Notes under the pieces: model-generated
The model's input: only the letters and a program-made list of their open reading frames with translations
The model's database searches: none
Told to the model about the DNA's origin: nothing
Translations under genes and position numbers: made by a program
Assembly (NCBI RefSeq): GCF_049650445.1
Contig: NZ_JBASAD010000020.1
Coordinates: 49,770 to 113,769 of the forward strand
Reading direction: 5' to 3'
DNA from: Castellaniella sp049650445
GTDB lineage: Bacteria; Pseudomonadota; Gammaproteobacteria; Burkholderiales; Burkholderiaceae_B
Length of the DNA: 64,000 bases
In this document: piece after piece, positions 8,850-18,710 of the stretch
Position numbering within the stretch: position 1 is the first letter of the stretch
How the letters are laid out: each line of letters opens with the position of its first letter

Positions 8850-10046
8850 ATGGCGATTTCCTCTGCGCGTCGTAGTTTTCTGTGGTGGGGCCTGGCGGCG
8901 CTGCTGATTCTGAGCGTGTGGGGCTGGTGGTCCGGCCGCGCCAGGCCGGCAGTCGCTGCGGCCGGCACGGGGACGGCCCCGGTGCTGGTGCATACGACCA
9001 CCGTGGCCGAACGCGACATGCCCATCCGTCTTCAGGGTTTGGGCGCGGTCCAGGCCTGGGCCAGCGTGACGGTGCGCGCGCGGATCGATGGTCAACTGGA
9101 ATCGGTGGGCTTTCGCGAAGGCGAGGTGGTGCGCCAGGGGCAGCTCATTGCCCAGCTCGATGACCGCGTCCAGAAGGCTCAGTTGGCTCAGGCCGTCGCC
9201 CAGCGGGCACGCGACCAGGCGCAACTGGACAATGCGCGCCAGGACCTGACGCGTTACGTCGAGCTGGCTCGCCACGGCGCCATCGACCGCAAGACTCTCG
9301 ATACCCAGCGCGCCCAGGTCGCGGTGCTGCAGGCCACGATCCAGGCCGACGAGGCCCAGATCCAGGCTGCGCGTGTCCAGTTGGACTACACCCGCATCAC
9401 GGCTCCGCTGACGGGGCGCACGGGGACGCTGCGGGTCGATCCAGGCAATCTGGTCCGCGCGACGGATGCCGATGGTCTGGTGCTGATCAATCAGGTCGAC
9501 CCGATTGCCGTCAGCTTCACCGTGCCGGACACGGCCTTTGCCGAGGTCCAGGCCGCTGTCCACGCGGCCGGCAGACCCGGCCCGGGGCTGGCGGTCGAGG
9601 TCTACGGCCGGGGCCAGCCGGAACGGCTGGGCCAGGGTGAACTGGTGTTGGTGGATAACCAGATCGACGCGGCCAGCGGCACGCTGCGCCTGAAGGCGCG
9701 ACTGGACAATCCCGACATGGCGCTGTGGCCGGGGCAGACCGTGGACGTGCGGCTGATCCTGGGCGATCGGTCGAAGGCCCTGGTCGTGCCCGAGTCTGCC
9801 GTGCAGCGCGGTGCCCAGGGGCTGTACGTCTACGTGGTCGGGGACGATGATACGGTGCGCGTGCAGACGGTACGGACCGTCGTGGCCCAGGACGGCCTGA
9901 TCGTGGTGGCCGAGGGGCTGTCGGCAGGCCAGCGCGTCGTGATCGACGGCCAGTACAAGCTGCGGCCCGGCCTGAAGATCGCCGAGCTGAAAGCGGCCGA
10001 TCAAGCCGCGCCTGACGGGAAGTCCGCGCCGGGGAACGCTTCGTGA
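8850..10046 (+). CDS. RND efflux periplasmic adaptor (MdtA/AcrA-like)
   Basis: This 398-residue membrane fusion protein links the inner-membrane pump to an outer-membrane channel. An N-terminal hydrophobic anchor (WWGLAALLILSVWGWW) is followed by a biotinyl-lipoyl half-motif (ASVTVRARIDGQLESVGFREG), a coiled-coil hairpin around residues 105-165, the second lipoyl half, a beta-barrel and a membrane-proximal domain (VVPESAVQRGAQGLYVYVV). The GTG start of the pump gene overlaps its stop by 4 nt, showing tight coupling. No regulator or outer-membrane factor gene is adjacent. Confidence 0.9.
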   Translation: MAISSARRSFLWWGLAALLILSVWGWWSGRARPAVAAAGTGTAPVLVHTTTVAERDMPIRLQGLGAVQAWASVTVRARIDGQLESVGFREGEVVRQGQLIAQLDDRVQKAQLAQAVAQRARDQAQLDNARQDLTRYVELARHGAIDRKTLDTQRAQVAVLQATIQADEAQIQAARVQLDYTRITAPLTGRTGTLRVDPGNLVRATDADGLVLINQVDPIAVSFTVPDTAFAEVQAAVHAAGRPGPGLAVEVYGRGQPERLGQGELVLVDNQIDAASGTLRLKARLDNPDMALWPGQTVDVRLILGDRSKALVVPESAVQRGAQGLYVYVVGDDDTVRVQTVRTVVAQDGLIVVAEGLSAGQRVVIDGQYKLRPGLKIAELKAADQAAPDGKSAPGNAS

Positions 10047-13000
10047 ACATTTCCGAACCGTTCATCCGCCGCCCCATCGGGACTTCGCTGCTGGCGATGG
10101 CCCTGTTCTTGCTGGGCCTGGCGGTGTTCCCGCTGCTGCCCGTTGCGCCGCTGCCCCAGGTCGATTTTCCCACCATCCAGGTCACTGCCAAGCTGCCCGG
10201 CGGCAATCCGGAAACCATGGCCACCAGCGTGGCCCAGCCGCTGGAACGAGAATTTTCCACCATCCCCGGCCTGGTGCAGATGAGTTCCGAAAACGCGCTG
10301 GGCTCGTCGCGCATCACGCTGCAGTTCGCGCTGGATCGCAATATCGATGGCGCCGCCCTGGACGTGCAAAGCGCCATCAACGCGGCCTCGCGCCAGTTGC
10401 CTTCGAACCTGTCCAGTCCGCCGACCTTTCGCAAGGTCAATCCGGCGGATTTTTCCATCCTGATCCTGTCGGTGCAGTCCGACGTGCTGCCGGTCACCGA
10501 GGTCAATGACTTCGCCGACAACATACTGGCTCAGCAGCTTTCGCGGGTCGAGGGCGTGGGCCAGGTGAATATTTTCGGTCAACAGAAGCCGGCCATCCGC
10601 ATCCAGGTCGATCCGCAGAAGATCGCCGCGCTGGGCCTGGACCTGGAATCGATCCGGGGCGTGATCGCCACCACCACGGTCAATCAGCCCAAGGGCACGA
10701 TCGATGGCAGTCGCCAGAGCTACACCATCTACACCAACGACCAGATCCTGGATGCGGCCCCCTGGAACGACGTGATCATCGCCTGGCGCAACGGTGCGCC
10801 GGTGCGCGTGCGCGACATCGGCATCGCCGTACCGGGTCCGGAGGACATGAAACAGGCCGCCTGGGCCTTCGCCGGCCAGGGCGCGGGGCCGGGGGACGTG
10901 GACCGGAACGGGCGTTCCCTGGTGATGGGGATCACCAAGCAGCCCGGGGCCAACGTCATCGACACGGTCGAGCGCGTGCGCGCGGAACTGCCGCGTCTCA
11001 TGGCGTCCATGCCGGCCAGCATCCAGGTCAGCACCCTGATCGACCGCACCCAGAACATCCGCGCCTCGGTCCACGAGGTCGAGTTCACGCTGCTGCTGTC
11101 GATCGTGCTGGTGGTGATGGTGATCTTCATGTTCCTGCGCAATGTGGCGGGCACGCTGATCGCCAGTGTCACGGTGCCCTTGGCGCTGATGGGCACGTTT
11201 GCCCTGATGTACGTGGCTGGCTACAGTCTGGACAATCTGTCGCTGATGGCGCTGACGATTTCCGTGGGCTTCATCATCGACGACGCCGTGGTCATGCTGG
11301 AAAACATCTGGCGTCACGTGGAAGAAGGCATGAAGCCGATGGAGGCGGCCCTGAAAGGCGCGCGCGAGATCGGCTTTACCATCGTATCGATCTCGGTGTC
11401 GCTGATGGCCGTGTTCATCCCCTTGCTGCTGATGGGGGGCATGGTGGGGCGGCTGTTTCGTGAATTTGCCGTGACCGTCACCATGACGGTGGTGATTTCC
11501 GTGCTGGTGACGCTCAGCCTGACGCCCATGCTGTGTTCGCGCTACTTGCGCAATCCGCAGCAGGCCTCGCATGGGCGTCTCTACCAGGCCTTCGAGCGCG
11601 GTTTCGACCGCATGCTGGCGGTCTACCGCCGGGGCCTGGATCACGCGCTGGACCATCAGTTTGCCACGCTGTGCGTGTTCCTGGCGACGCTGGCCGCGTC
11701 CGCCGCGCTGTTCATCGTGATCCCGAAGGGCTTCTTTCCGCAGCAGGACACGGGTGCGATCTTCGGCATCGCCGAGACGTCCCAGGACAGTTCATTCGGG
11801 GCCATGAACCAGCGCATGATGGCGCTGGCCGAGGTGCTGCGCCAGGACCCTGACATCGCCGCCTTTGGCATGAGCAGCAATGCGCCGACCTTCAACACCG
11901 GGCGTTTCTTCATCAGCCTGAAGCCGCGCGAAGCGGGGCGGCGTGCCAGCGCCGATGACGTCATCCGCCGCCTGCGCCCGCAACTGGAGCACGTGCCCGG
12001 TGTACGCCTGTTCATGCAGGCGGGCCAGGACATCAACGTCGGCGGGCGCATGTCGCGCACCCAGTACCAGTACACCCTGACCAGCGCCGACCTGGACGAA
12101 CTGAACACCTGGGCGCCGCGTCTGCTGGAACGCTTTCGTGGTCTGCCGCAACTGGCCGACCTGGCGACCGACCAGCAGAGCAGCGCCAACACGGCGGTGG
12201 TCACGATCGACCGCGCCCGCGCGGCCATGTTCGGCATCTCCCCGGCCCAGATCGACAGCACCATCTACAACGCGCTGGGCCAGCGTCAGGTGGCGCAGTA
12301 TTCCACCCAGATCAACAGCTATCAGGTCATCCTGGAGATCACTCCGGAACTGCAGGCGGATCCGGACGTGTTCTCGCGCCTGTATATCAAATCACCGCTG
12401 ACCGGCGAGCAGGTGCCACTGTCCAGCCTGACGCGGGTAGATACCTCGAAGCCGGGCTTTCTGTCGATCAATCACCAGGGCCAGTTCCCGGCGGTGACGA
12501 TCTCGTTCAACCTGGCGGCGGGTTATTCGCTGGGGCAGGCGGTCGACGCCATCCACGCAGCCCAGGCCACCATGGGCCTGCCGCTGTCGATCCAGGGGGC
12601 CTTCCAGGGCACAGCCCAGGTCTTCCAGGAATCCCTGGCGACCCAGCCCTACCTGATCGCTGCCGCGCTGGTGGCCGTGTACATCGTGCTGGGGTTGCTG
12701 TACGAAAGCTACATCCACCCCTTGACCATCCTGTCCACGCTGCCGTCAGCGGGCGTGGGGGCGTTGCTGATCCTGATGGGCAGCGGCTTCGATCTCAGTG
12801 TGATCGCGATCATCGGCATTCTGCTGCTGATCGGCATCGTCAAGAAGAACGGCATCATGCTGATCGACTTTGCCCTGGTGGCCGAGCGCCAGCAGGGCCT
12901 GTCCCCGCGCGAGGCCATCTATCAGGCCTGTCTGCTGCGCTTCCGGCCCATCATGATGACCACGATGTGCGCCCTGCTGGCGGGCCTGCCGCTGATGCTG

Positions 13001-13204
13001 GGCACCGGCGCGGGGTCCGAACTGCGCCAGCCGCTGGGCTATACGATGGTGGGCGGCCTGATCCTGTCGCAGGCGCTGACCTTGTTCACGACCCCGGTGG
13101 TGTACCTGTACCTGGATCGTTTGCATCACCGCTACGTGCGCGGCCGGGCGATGAAGCAGGCGCAACGCTTGCGGCGCGCTCGGGGCGGTCGGGCGGCCGG
13201 CTGA
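10043..13204 (+). CDS. RND multidrug efflux permease (MdtB/MdtC-like)
   Basis: This 1053-residue inner-membrane proton-driven pump has the MdtB/C-type start (NISEPFIRRPIGTSLLAMAL), the porter and docking repeats, and twelve membrane helices. The helix 4 charged motif (SVGFIIDDAVVMLENIWR) carries the proton-relay aspartates, and helix 10-12 contains VKKNGIMLIDFAL. It starts with GTG inside the stop of the adaptor gene. Only one pump gene is present, whereas E. coli MdtABC has two, so it likely works as a homotrimer. It is convergent with pyrD. Confidence 0.92.
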   Translation: MNISEPFIRRPIGTSLLAMALFLLGLAVFPLLPVAPLPQVDFPTIQVTAKLPGGNPETMATSVAQPLEREFSTIPGLVQMSSENALGSSRITLQFALDRNIDGAALDVQSAINAASRQLPSNLSSPPTFRKVNPADFSILILSVQSDVLPVTEVNDFADNILAQQLSRVEGVGQVNIFGQQKPAIRIQVDPQKIAALGLDLESIRGVIATTTVNQPKGTIDGSRQSYTIYTNDQILDAAPWNDVIIAWRNGAPVRVRDIGIAVPGPEDMKQAAWAFAGQGAGPGDVDRNGRSLVMGITKQPGANVIDTVERVRAELPRLMASMPASIQVSTLIDRTQNIRASVHEVEFTLLLSIVLVVMVIFMFLRNVAGTLIASVTVPLALMGTFALMYVAGYSLDNLSLMALTISVGFIIDDAVVMLENIWRHVEEGMKPMEAALKGAREIGFTIVSISVSLMAVFIPLLLMGGMVGRLFREFAVTVTMTVVISVLVTLSLTPMLCSRYLRNPQQASHGRLYQAFERGFDRMLAVYRRGLDHALDHQFATLCVFLATLAASAALFIVIPKGFFPQQDTGAIFGIAETSQDSSFGAMNQRMMALAEVLRQDPDIAAFGMSSNAPTFNTGRFFISLKPREAGRRASADDVIRRLRPQLEHVPGVRLFMQAGQDINVGGRMSRTQYQYTLTSADLDELNTWAPRLLERFRGLPQLADLATDQQSSANTAVVTIDRARAAMFGISPAQIDSTIYNALGQRQVAQYSTQINSYQVILEITPELQADPDVFSRLYIKSPLTGEQVPLSSLTRVDTSKPGFLSINHQGQFPAVTISFNLAAGYSLGQAVDAIHAAQATMGLPLSIQGAFQGTAQVFQESLATQPYLIAAALVAVYIVLGLLYESYIHPLTILSTLPSAGVGALLILMGSGFDLSVIAIIGILLLIGIVKKNGIMLIDFALVAERQQGLSPREAIYQACLLRFRPIMMTTMCALLAGLPLMLGTGAGSELRQPLGYTMVGGLILSQALTLFTTPVVYLYLDRLHHRYVRGRAMKQAQRLRRARGGRAAG

Positions 13205-13282
13205 GCCGGCCTGGCGGCGGGAGCCGGCGCGGCTATTCGGCTTCCTGAAGCGTCGGGTGCCGTCGCGGACTGTGTGCCGGTT

Positions 13283-14326
<1,044 letters not shown>

Positions 14327-14369
14327 GGGGGCTCGTCGGATGAGGTTGGGAGAGGGCGGGAGCCTGGCG

Positions 14370-15122
14370 TCAACGACCGGCGGACGGCGGGGGCGTGTCC
14401 GGCGGCTCGGTCCAGACGCCGCCGCGCAGGATCTGATGCGGCCTGAAGCGTGATTTGTAAGCCATTTTACGGCTTTCCTCGATCCAGTAGCCCAGGTACA
14501 GCCAGTGCAGGCCCAGGCGGGCGGCGTAGTCCATCTGCCAGAGGATGCCATAGGTGCCCAGGCTGCCCGGCCAGTCGGGATCGTAGAAGGTGTAGACGGC
14601 CGACAGTCCGTGGTCGACGCGGTCCATGATGGCCACCATGCGCAGCACGCCGTCGGCGTCGTGGAACTCGGCCAGTTCCGAATGGACCCGGCTGGTGAGC
14701 AGGAACTGGGTGTACTGAGCCTGATCGTCCTGGTCCATGCCGGCACCTGGATGACGGCGCTTCTGGTAGCGCAGATAGAGGTCGAAATGCCGGACGTCCC
14801 AGTGCAGCGGTGCCAGCCGGGCCCTCAGGACGGGCTGCAGACGGCGCCAGAGCTTGCCCTGGGTGCGATCGCGATGGAAGCGCCGGACGTCGACGCGGAT
14901 GGGGATGCAGGCCTGGCATTGCTCGCAGGCGGGCCGGTAGGTGAACAGGCCACTGCGGCGAAAGCCCTGCTCGATCAGGCGTGCGTAGGCGGATTCGTCC
15001 ACCAGGTGGGTGGGCGCGGCGACCTGGGAGCGTGCCATGCGACCGGGCAGATAGCTGCATGGGTAGCTGGCGGTGGTGTAGAACTGCAGGCGGCGGAAGA
15101 TGGATTCGCTGGGATTGCTCAT
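14370..15122 (-). CDS. bpt: aspartate/glutamate leucyltransferase (Bpt, ATE family)
   Basis: This 250-residue protein transfers leucine from Leu-tRNA to N-terminal Asp or Glu, feeding the N-end rule degradation pathway (ClpS/ClpAP). The N-terminal ATE domain has the expected start (FYTTASYPCSYLPGRMARS), a YRPACEQCQACIPIRV cysteine cluster, and the C-terminal GNAT-like half (AVYTFYDPDWPGSLGTYGI, LGYWIEESRKMAYK). Its partner aat lies just upstream on the same strand, 87 bp away, so the two N-end-rule transferases form a unit. Confidence 0.92.
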   Translation of the reverse strand: MSNPSESIFRRLQFYTTASYPCSYLPGRMARSQVAAPTHLVDESAYARLIEQGFRRSGLFTYRPACEQCQACIPIRVDVRRFHRDRTQGKLWRRLQPVLRARLAPLHWDVRHFDLYLRYQKRRHPGAGMDQDDQAQYTQFLLTSRVHSELAEFHDADGVLRMVAIMDRVDHGLSAVYTFYDPDWPGSLGTYGILWQMDYAARLGLHWLYLGYWIEESRKMAYKSRFRPHQILRGGVWTEPPDTPPPSAGR

Positions 15123-15209
15123 GAAACGGGCCGAAGTGGCGATCGATTCATTGTGGCACCGGCGACGTGGGAAGGCCAGCCGGGGCCGCGCGCCCGCTGA
15201 GGAACTGGT

Positions 15210-16052
15210 TCAGGGGGCAGGTCGGGCTTGCAGACGCCCATCGGCCCTCAGGCGTCCGCGTCCCCAGGCCGGGGCCGGGGTGTCGCGGCCGGCCGCCAGC
15301 ATGGCCAGAAATTCGGGCCGGGCCACAGGGCGTGCGCCCAGGCTGGCCAGGTGGGGCGTTTCCTGCTGGCAGTCGATCCAGGACACACTCCGCGTGCGCA
15401 GGTGGCTGACCAGATAGGCCAGGGCGATCTTGCTGGCGTCGGCGGCCAGGCTGAACATGGATTCGCCGAAGAAACACTGTCCCAGGCTGACGCCGTACAG
15501 GCCGCCGGCCAGCCGGCCGCCGATCCAGGTCTCGATGCTATGGACGTAGCCCATGCGGTGCCATGCGGTGTAGACGGCCTGAATGTCCGGCGTGATCCAG
15601 GTGCCGTCCCGCCCTTGTGCCGCGCCGGGTGCGAACCAGTCCTGGCCGGTGCGGGCGGCACCCAGGCCGATGCGCGGGGCACCGCGTCGCGCGCAGTGGG
15701 CGATCACGTCGGAGAACGCCTGGTTCAGGGTGACGTGCAGGTCGGGCGGCGAGTCCGAGGCGGTCGGGGCGGTGACGGTTTCGGGTGCAGTGTCCCGGTC
15801 GAACTGCCGGACGCGCTTGGCCAGTGAACGGCCGAGGTGGAAATCCTCGCAGCGCAGCACCATGCGCGGATCGGGGCTCCACCACAACACCGGCTCGCCG
15901 GGGCTGTACCAGGGGAACAGGCCTTTGCGGTAGGCTTCGTAGAGCCGGGCGGGTGACAGATCCAGCCCTGCCGCCGCCAGGCCGCTGGCGGGCACCGGCG
16001 CATGGGCCGGGTCGGGCAGGGGATCGCGGTCTTCGACCCAGGCGATCGTCAT
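15210..16052 (-). CDS. aat: leucyl/phenylalanyl-tRNA-protein transferase
   Basis: This 280-residue enzyme attaches Leu or Phe from aminoacyl-tRNA to N-terminal Lys or Arg, marking proteins for ClpAP. Family blocks include LYEAYRKGLFPWYSPGEPVLWWSPDPR, HCARRGAPRIGLGAARTGQDWF, VHSIETWIGGRLAGGLYGVSLG, the FFGESMFS segment, and WIDCQQETPHLASLGA. A poorly conserved insertion of about 12 residues around residues 100-110 (ETVTAPTASDSPPD) slightly lengthens the protein. It is 28 bp downstream of the NUDIX gene. Confidence 0.93.
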   Translation of the reverse strand: MTIAWVEDRDPLPDPAHAPVPASGLAAAGLDLSPARLYEAYRKGLFPWYSPGEPVLWWSPDPRMVLRCEDFHLGRSLAKRVRQFDRDTAPETVTAPTASDSPPDLHVTLNQAFSDVIAHCARRGAPRIGLGAARTGQDWFAPGAAQGRDGTWITPDIQAVYTAWHRMGYVHSIETWIGGRLAGGLYGVSLGQCFFGESMFSLAADASKIALAYLVSHLRTRSVSWIDCQQETPHLASLGARPVARPEFLAMLAAGRDTPAPAWGRGRLRADGRLQARPAP

Positions 16053-16080
16053 GGCATCGTCACGGCGTGTGTCCTGCGGC

Positions 16081-16668
16081 TCAGTCCGGAAAGCGCAGGG
16101 TGATGGCGTAGTGGTGGGTGGGGTATTCGCCCCGGGCGCGGTCCTGCAGGTAGTGTTCCAGCGTCGTGCTGACGGTGCGGAAGGCCAGTTCGTCCCAGGG
16201 GATCTCGTCCAGATCGAAGAAGGCGGCCTCCAGGGATTCAGGTCCCGGCGCCAGGTCTGGGCCGAGGACGTCGGCCAGGTAGTACAGGTGGACCTGGTTG
16301 GCCAGGGGCACGTCGATCACCGTGAGCAGGGAGCGGATCTCGATGCGCGCACCGGATTCTTCCTGGTTTTCGCGCTCGGCGCCCTGTTCGGTGGTTTCGC
16401 CCAGTTCCATGAAACCGGCCGGCAGCGTCCATTTGCCGTAGCGCGGCTCGATGGCACGGCGGCACAGCAGCACCCGGTCGCCCAGGATTGGAACCACGCC
16501 GACCACGTTGCGTGGGTTCTGGTAGTGGACCGCACCGCAGTGATGGCACAGGTCGCGGATGCGGTTGTCGTCCGGTGGCGTTTCCCGGCTGAGGGCATGA
16601 CCGCATTGAGAGCAGAACTGCTGGGTGCGGGGGGCGGGGTGGTAGAAGGCGGGATCGGGCGAAGTCAT
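16081..16668 (-). CDS. NUDIX hydrolase with N-terminal zinc ribbon
   Basis: The 195-residue protein has a zinc ribbon (CSQCGHALSR near residue 19 and LCHHCGAVHY near 40) followed by a NUDIX domain. The NUDIX box is present as GFMELGETTEQGAERENQEESG, matching Gx5Ex7REUxEExGU apart from N for V/A at one place. The zinc ribbon plus NUDIX order recalls NudC-like or ADP-ribose pyrophosphatase-type enzymes, but the substrate cannot be told. It heads a probable nudix-aat unit and is divergent from the AraC-type gene. Confidence 0.85.
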   Translation of the reverse strand: MTSPDPAFYHPAPRTQQFCSQCGHALSRETPPDDNRIRDLCHHCGAVHYQNPRNVVGVVPILGDRVLLCRRAIEPRYGKWTLPAGFMELGETTEQGAERENQEESGARIEIRSLLTVIDVPLANQVHLYYLADVLGPDLAPGPESLEAAFFDLDEIPWDELAFRTVSTTLEHYLQDRARGEYPTHHYAITLRFPD

Positions 16669-16755
16669 GCCAGGATTTTAGCCTGCGAGCGATATGGCGT
16701 GATGCCGACGTATCGCGTATAGAATGGGCATCGGAACAACTCGCTGAGTCACGGC

Positions 16756-17706
16756 ATGTCGCGCCAGGCCATCCCCAATCTCGACCTGAGCCATATCGCG
16801 GGCCCCGACCACGCGGATGCCGACCTGCACTACGAAGCGCTCGGCACCCTGGCCAGTCAACTGGGGCGCAGCATGGCGATGCATCGGCACGACCAGTTCT
16901 TTCAGGTGCATTACGTCCTGAACGGCATGGTGCGCGTGCAACTCGAAGACCGGCTCTATCGCCTGCAGGCGCCCATGGTGTTCCTGACTCCGCCCGCGTT
17001 CCTGCATGCGTTCGTGACCGACGACGATGCCGATGGTCATGTCCTGACCGTCCGGCCGCGGTCGCTCGGACCGATGCCGCGTGATGGCATGGCCTGGCCG
17101 GGCGATGGCGCGCAGATCGCGCCCGTCTGCCTGCCGATCGAGGCGCTGGAAGGCGAATACGCCGCCGAGGCGCACTGCATGGATCTGTTGTTCGGCCTGT
17201 TGCGCCGCGAGCATGCCGAGCGCCGGCCCGGTCAGGCCCAGAGTCTGACGTTGCTGGCGCGGCTGATCTTCATCAGCCTGTTGCGGCTGTCTTCCGAGGC
17301 GCTGGCCTCACCCCCGCCGTGCCGCGAGGAATTGCAGCTCTTTCAGCAATTCAGCGCCCTGATGGAGGCCCACTTCCGTGAGCACTGGACCTTGCCTCGC
17401 TATGCGGCCGATCTGGCCATCGGCGAACAACGGCTCAACGAGGTGTGCCGCCGCATGACCGGCAAACCGCCCAAGCGGCTGATCAACGATCGACTGATGC
17501 AGGAGGCGCGCCGCCTGCTGCTGTATACCGGGCAGGCGGTCAGTCAGGTGGGCTATGAGCTGGGGTTCGACGACCCCGCTTACTTCGGTCGTTTCTTTTT
17601 GCGGCAGGCGGGCGAGTCGCCGGGCATCTACCGGGCGCGCATGGCCGGCGCGCTCGAGCGCCAGGCCGCAGGCCAGGATGTCCCGGCCCGAGCGCAGGAC
17701 GCTTGA
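16756..17706 (+). CDS. hpaA: AraC-family activator, HpaA-like
   Basis: This 316-residue regulator has an N-terminal cupin sensor domain (LGRSMAMHRHDQFFQVHYV, LQAPMVFLTPPAFLHAFVTD-like block) and a C-terminal pair of AraC helix-turn-helix motifs (PRYAADLAIGEQRLNEVCRRM, SQVGYELGFDDPAYFGRFF). The opening IPNLDLSHI and the sensor domain resemble HpaA of E. coli, the activator of 4-hydroxyphenylacetate hydroxylase genes. It faces the hydroxylase operon convergently, since the reductase gene ends at 17742, which supports the assignment. The effector is inferred, not shown. Confidence 0.78.
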   Translation: MSRQAIPNLDLSHIAGPDHADADLHYEALGTLASQLGRSMAMHRHDQFFQVHYVLNGMVRVQLEDRLYRLQAPMVFLTPPAFLHAFVTDDDADGHVLTVRPRSLGPMPRDGMAWPGDGAQIAPVCLPIEALEGEYAAEAHCMDLLFGLLRREHAERRPGQAQSLTLLARLIFISLLRLSSEALASPPPCREELQLFQQFSALMEAHFREHWTLPRYAADLAIGEQRLNEVCRRMTGKPPKRLINDRLMQEARRLLLYTGQAVSQVGYELGFDDPAYFGRFFLRQAGESPGIYRARMAGALERQAAGQDVPARAQDA

Positions 17707-17741
17707 AGCCCGGGCCCTGCCGGTGATTTCCGGTCGGGGGA

Positions 17742-18698
17742 TCAGGCCGGGGCAGCGATGATCCCTCTGAGTACCTGCTTGAAGGTCTCCACCTGGGCCC
17801 GGTCGAAGCGGGCGAAGACCTTTTCCTCGTGACGCCGCGCCGTTGCCCAGATTCCACGGGCTTGCGTCGCACCTGCCGCCGTCAGCGTTTCGCCGTCCGG
17901 CGTGCGCTCGACCAGGCTGCGGCTGCGCAGCAGATCCAGGGTCTGTTCAACCTGGTGCTGCGGCATATCGGCCTGACGGGCCAGCACCGCCATGTCCTGG
18001 ACGGGGCCGTCGTTCAGGATCATGAGCAGGCGTGCTTCGCCGGGCCGCCAGCCGGTTTCGATCTGCCGGGGCTGGTAGCTTTCCTGGTAGTGACGCACGG
18101 CCTGGGTCATCAGGAAATAGGGATGATCGGCCAGGCGGGCCTGCAGGTCGTTGGCGGCCTCTTCGGAGGCCGCGGCCTGCGGCGGCTGCCGGTGGGGGTG
18201 GGGCAGCACCATGGCGTACGAGCCCTGGTGGTACAGCAGGGGGGCCGTGCCCCGGTCTTCGAATGCCTGTACCCGGCCGATGAGGATCCAGTGATCACCG
18301 CCTTCGATGATTTCGACCTTCTCGCACTGAAAGTTGGCGCTGGCGCCGTCCAGCAGGATGCAGCCGCTCTGTCCAGCGTGCCAGGCGACGCCGGCGTAGC
18401 GGTCTTCGATCGGCCGGGCGAAGCGGTTGGACAGTTCGATCTGGTCCATGGCCAGGACATTGATGGCGAAATGGGTGGCGCGCCGGAACACCGGCAAGCT
18501 GCCTGAGCGCTTGTCGATGCTCCAGAGGATCAGCGGCGGATCGAGCGAAACCGAACTGAAGCTGTTGGCGGTCACGCCCACCATGTCATCACCGGCGCGG
18601 GCCGTCACGACGGTGACGCCGGTGGCGAAATTGCCCAGCGCCCGGCGGAAGATGCGTGGGTCGAATGCGGTCTGTTCGGCGAGGTGCGGGGCGTCCAT
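17742..18698 (-). CDS. 4-hydroxyphenylacetate 3-hydroxylase reductase (C1 type, with MarR-like tail)
   Basis: This 318-residue protein has an N-terminal flavin-reductase domain (RRALGNFATGVTVVTA, GVTANSFSSVSLDPPLILWS, HFAINVLAMDQ) of about 170 residues. A C-terminal MarR-like winged-helix segment (MTQAVRHYQESY, GEARLLMILNDGPVQDMAVLARQADM, SRSLVERTPDG) follows. This architecture is that of the Acinetobacter baumannii C1 reductase, where the C-terminal domain senses 4-hydroxyphenylacetate and releases FMNH- production. It supplies reduced flavin to the oxygenase encoded 12 bp upstream. Confidence 0.85.
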   Translation of the reverse strand: MDAPHLAEQTAFDPRIFRRALGNFATGVTVVTARAGDDMVGVTANSFSSVSLDPPLILWSIDKRSGSLPVFRRATHFAINVLAMDQIELSNRFARPIEDRYAGVAWHAGQSGCILLDGASANFQCEKVEIIEGGDHWILIGRVQAFEDRGTAPLLYHQGSYAMVLPHPHRQPPQAAASEEAANDLQARLADHPYFLMTQAVRHYQESYQPRQIETGWRPGEARLLMILNDGPVQDMAVLARQADMPQHQVEQTLDLLRSRSLVERTPDGETLTAAGATQARGIWATARRHEEKVFARFDRAQVETFKQVLRGIIAAPA

Positions 18699-18710
18699 GG
18701 GCGGCTCTCC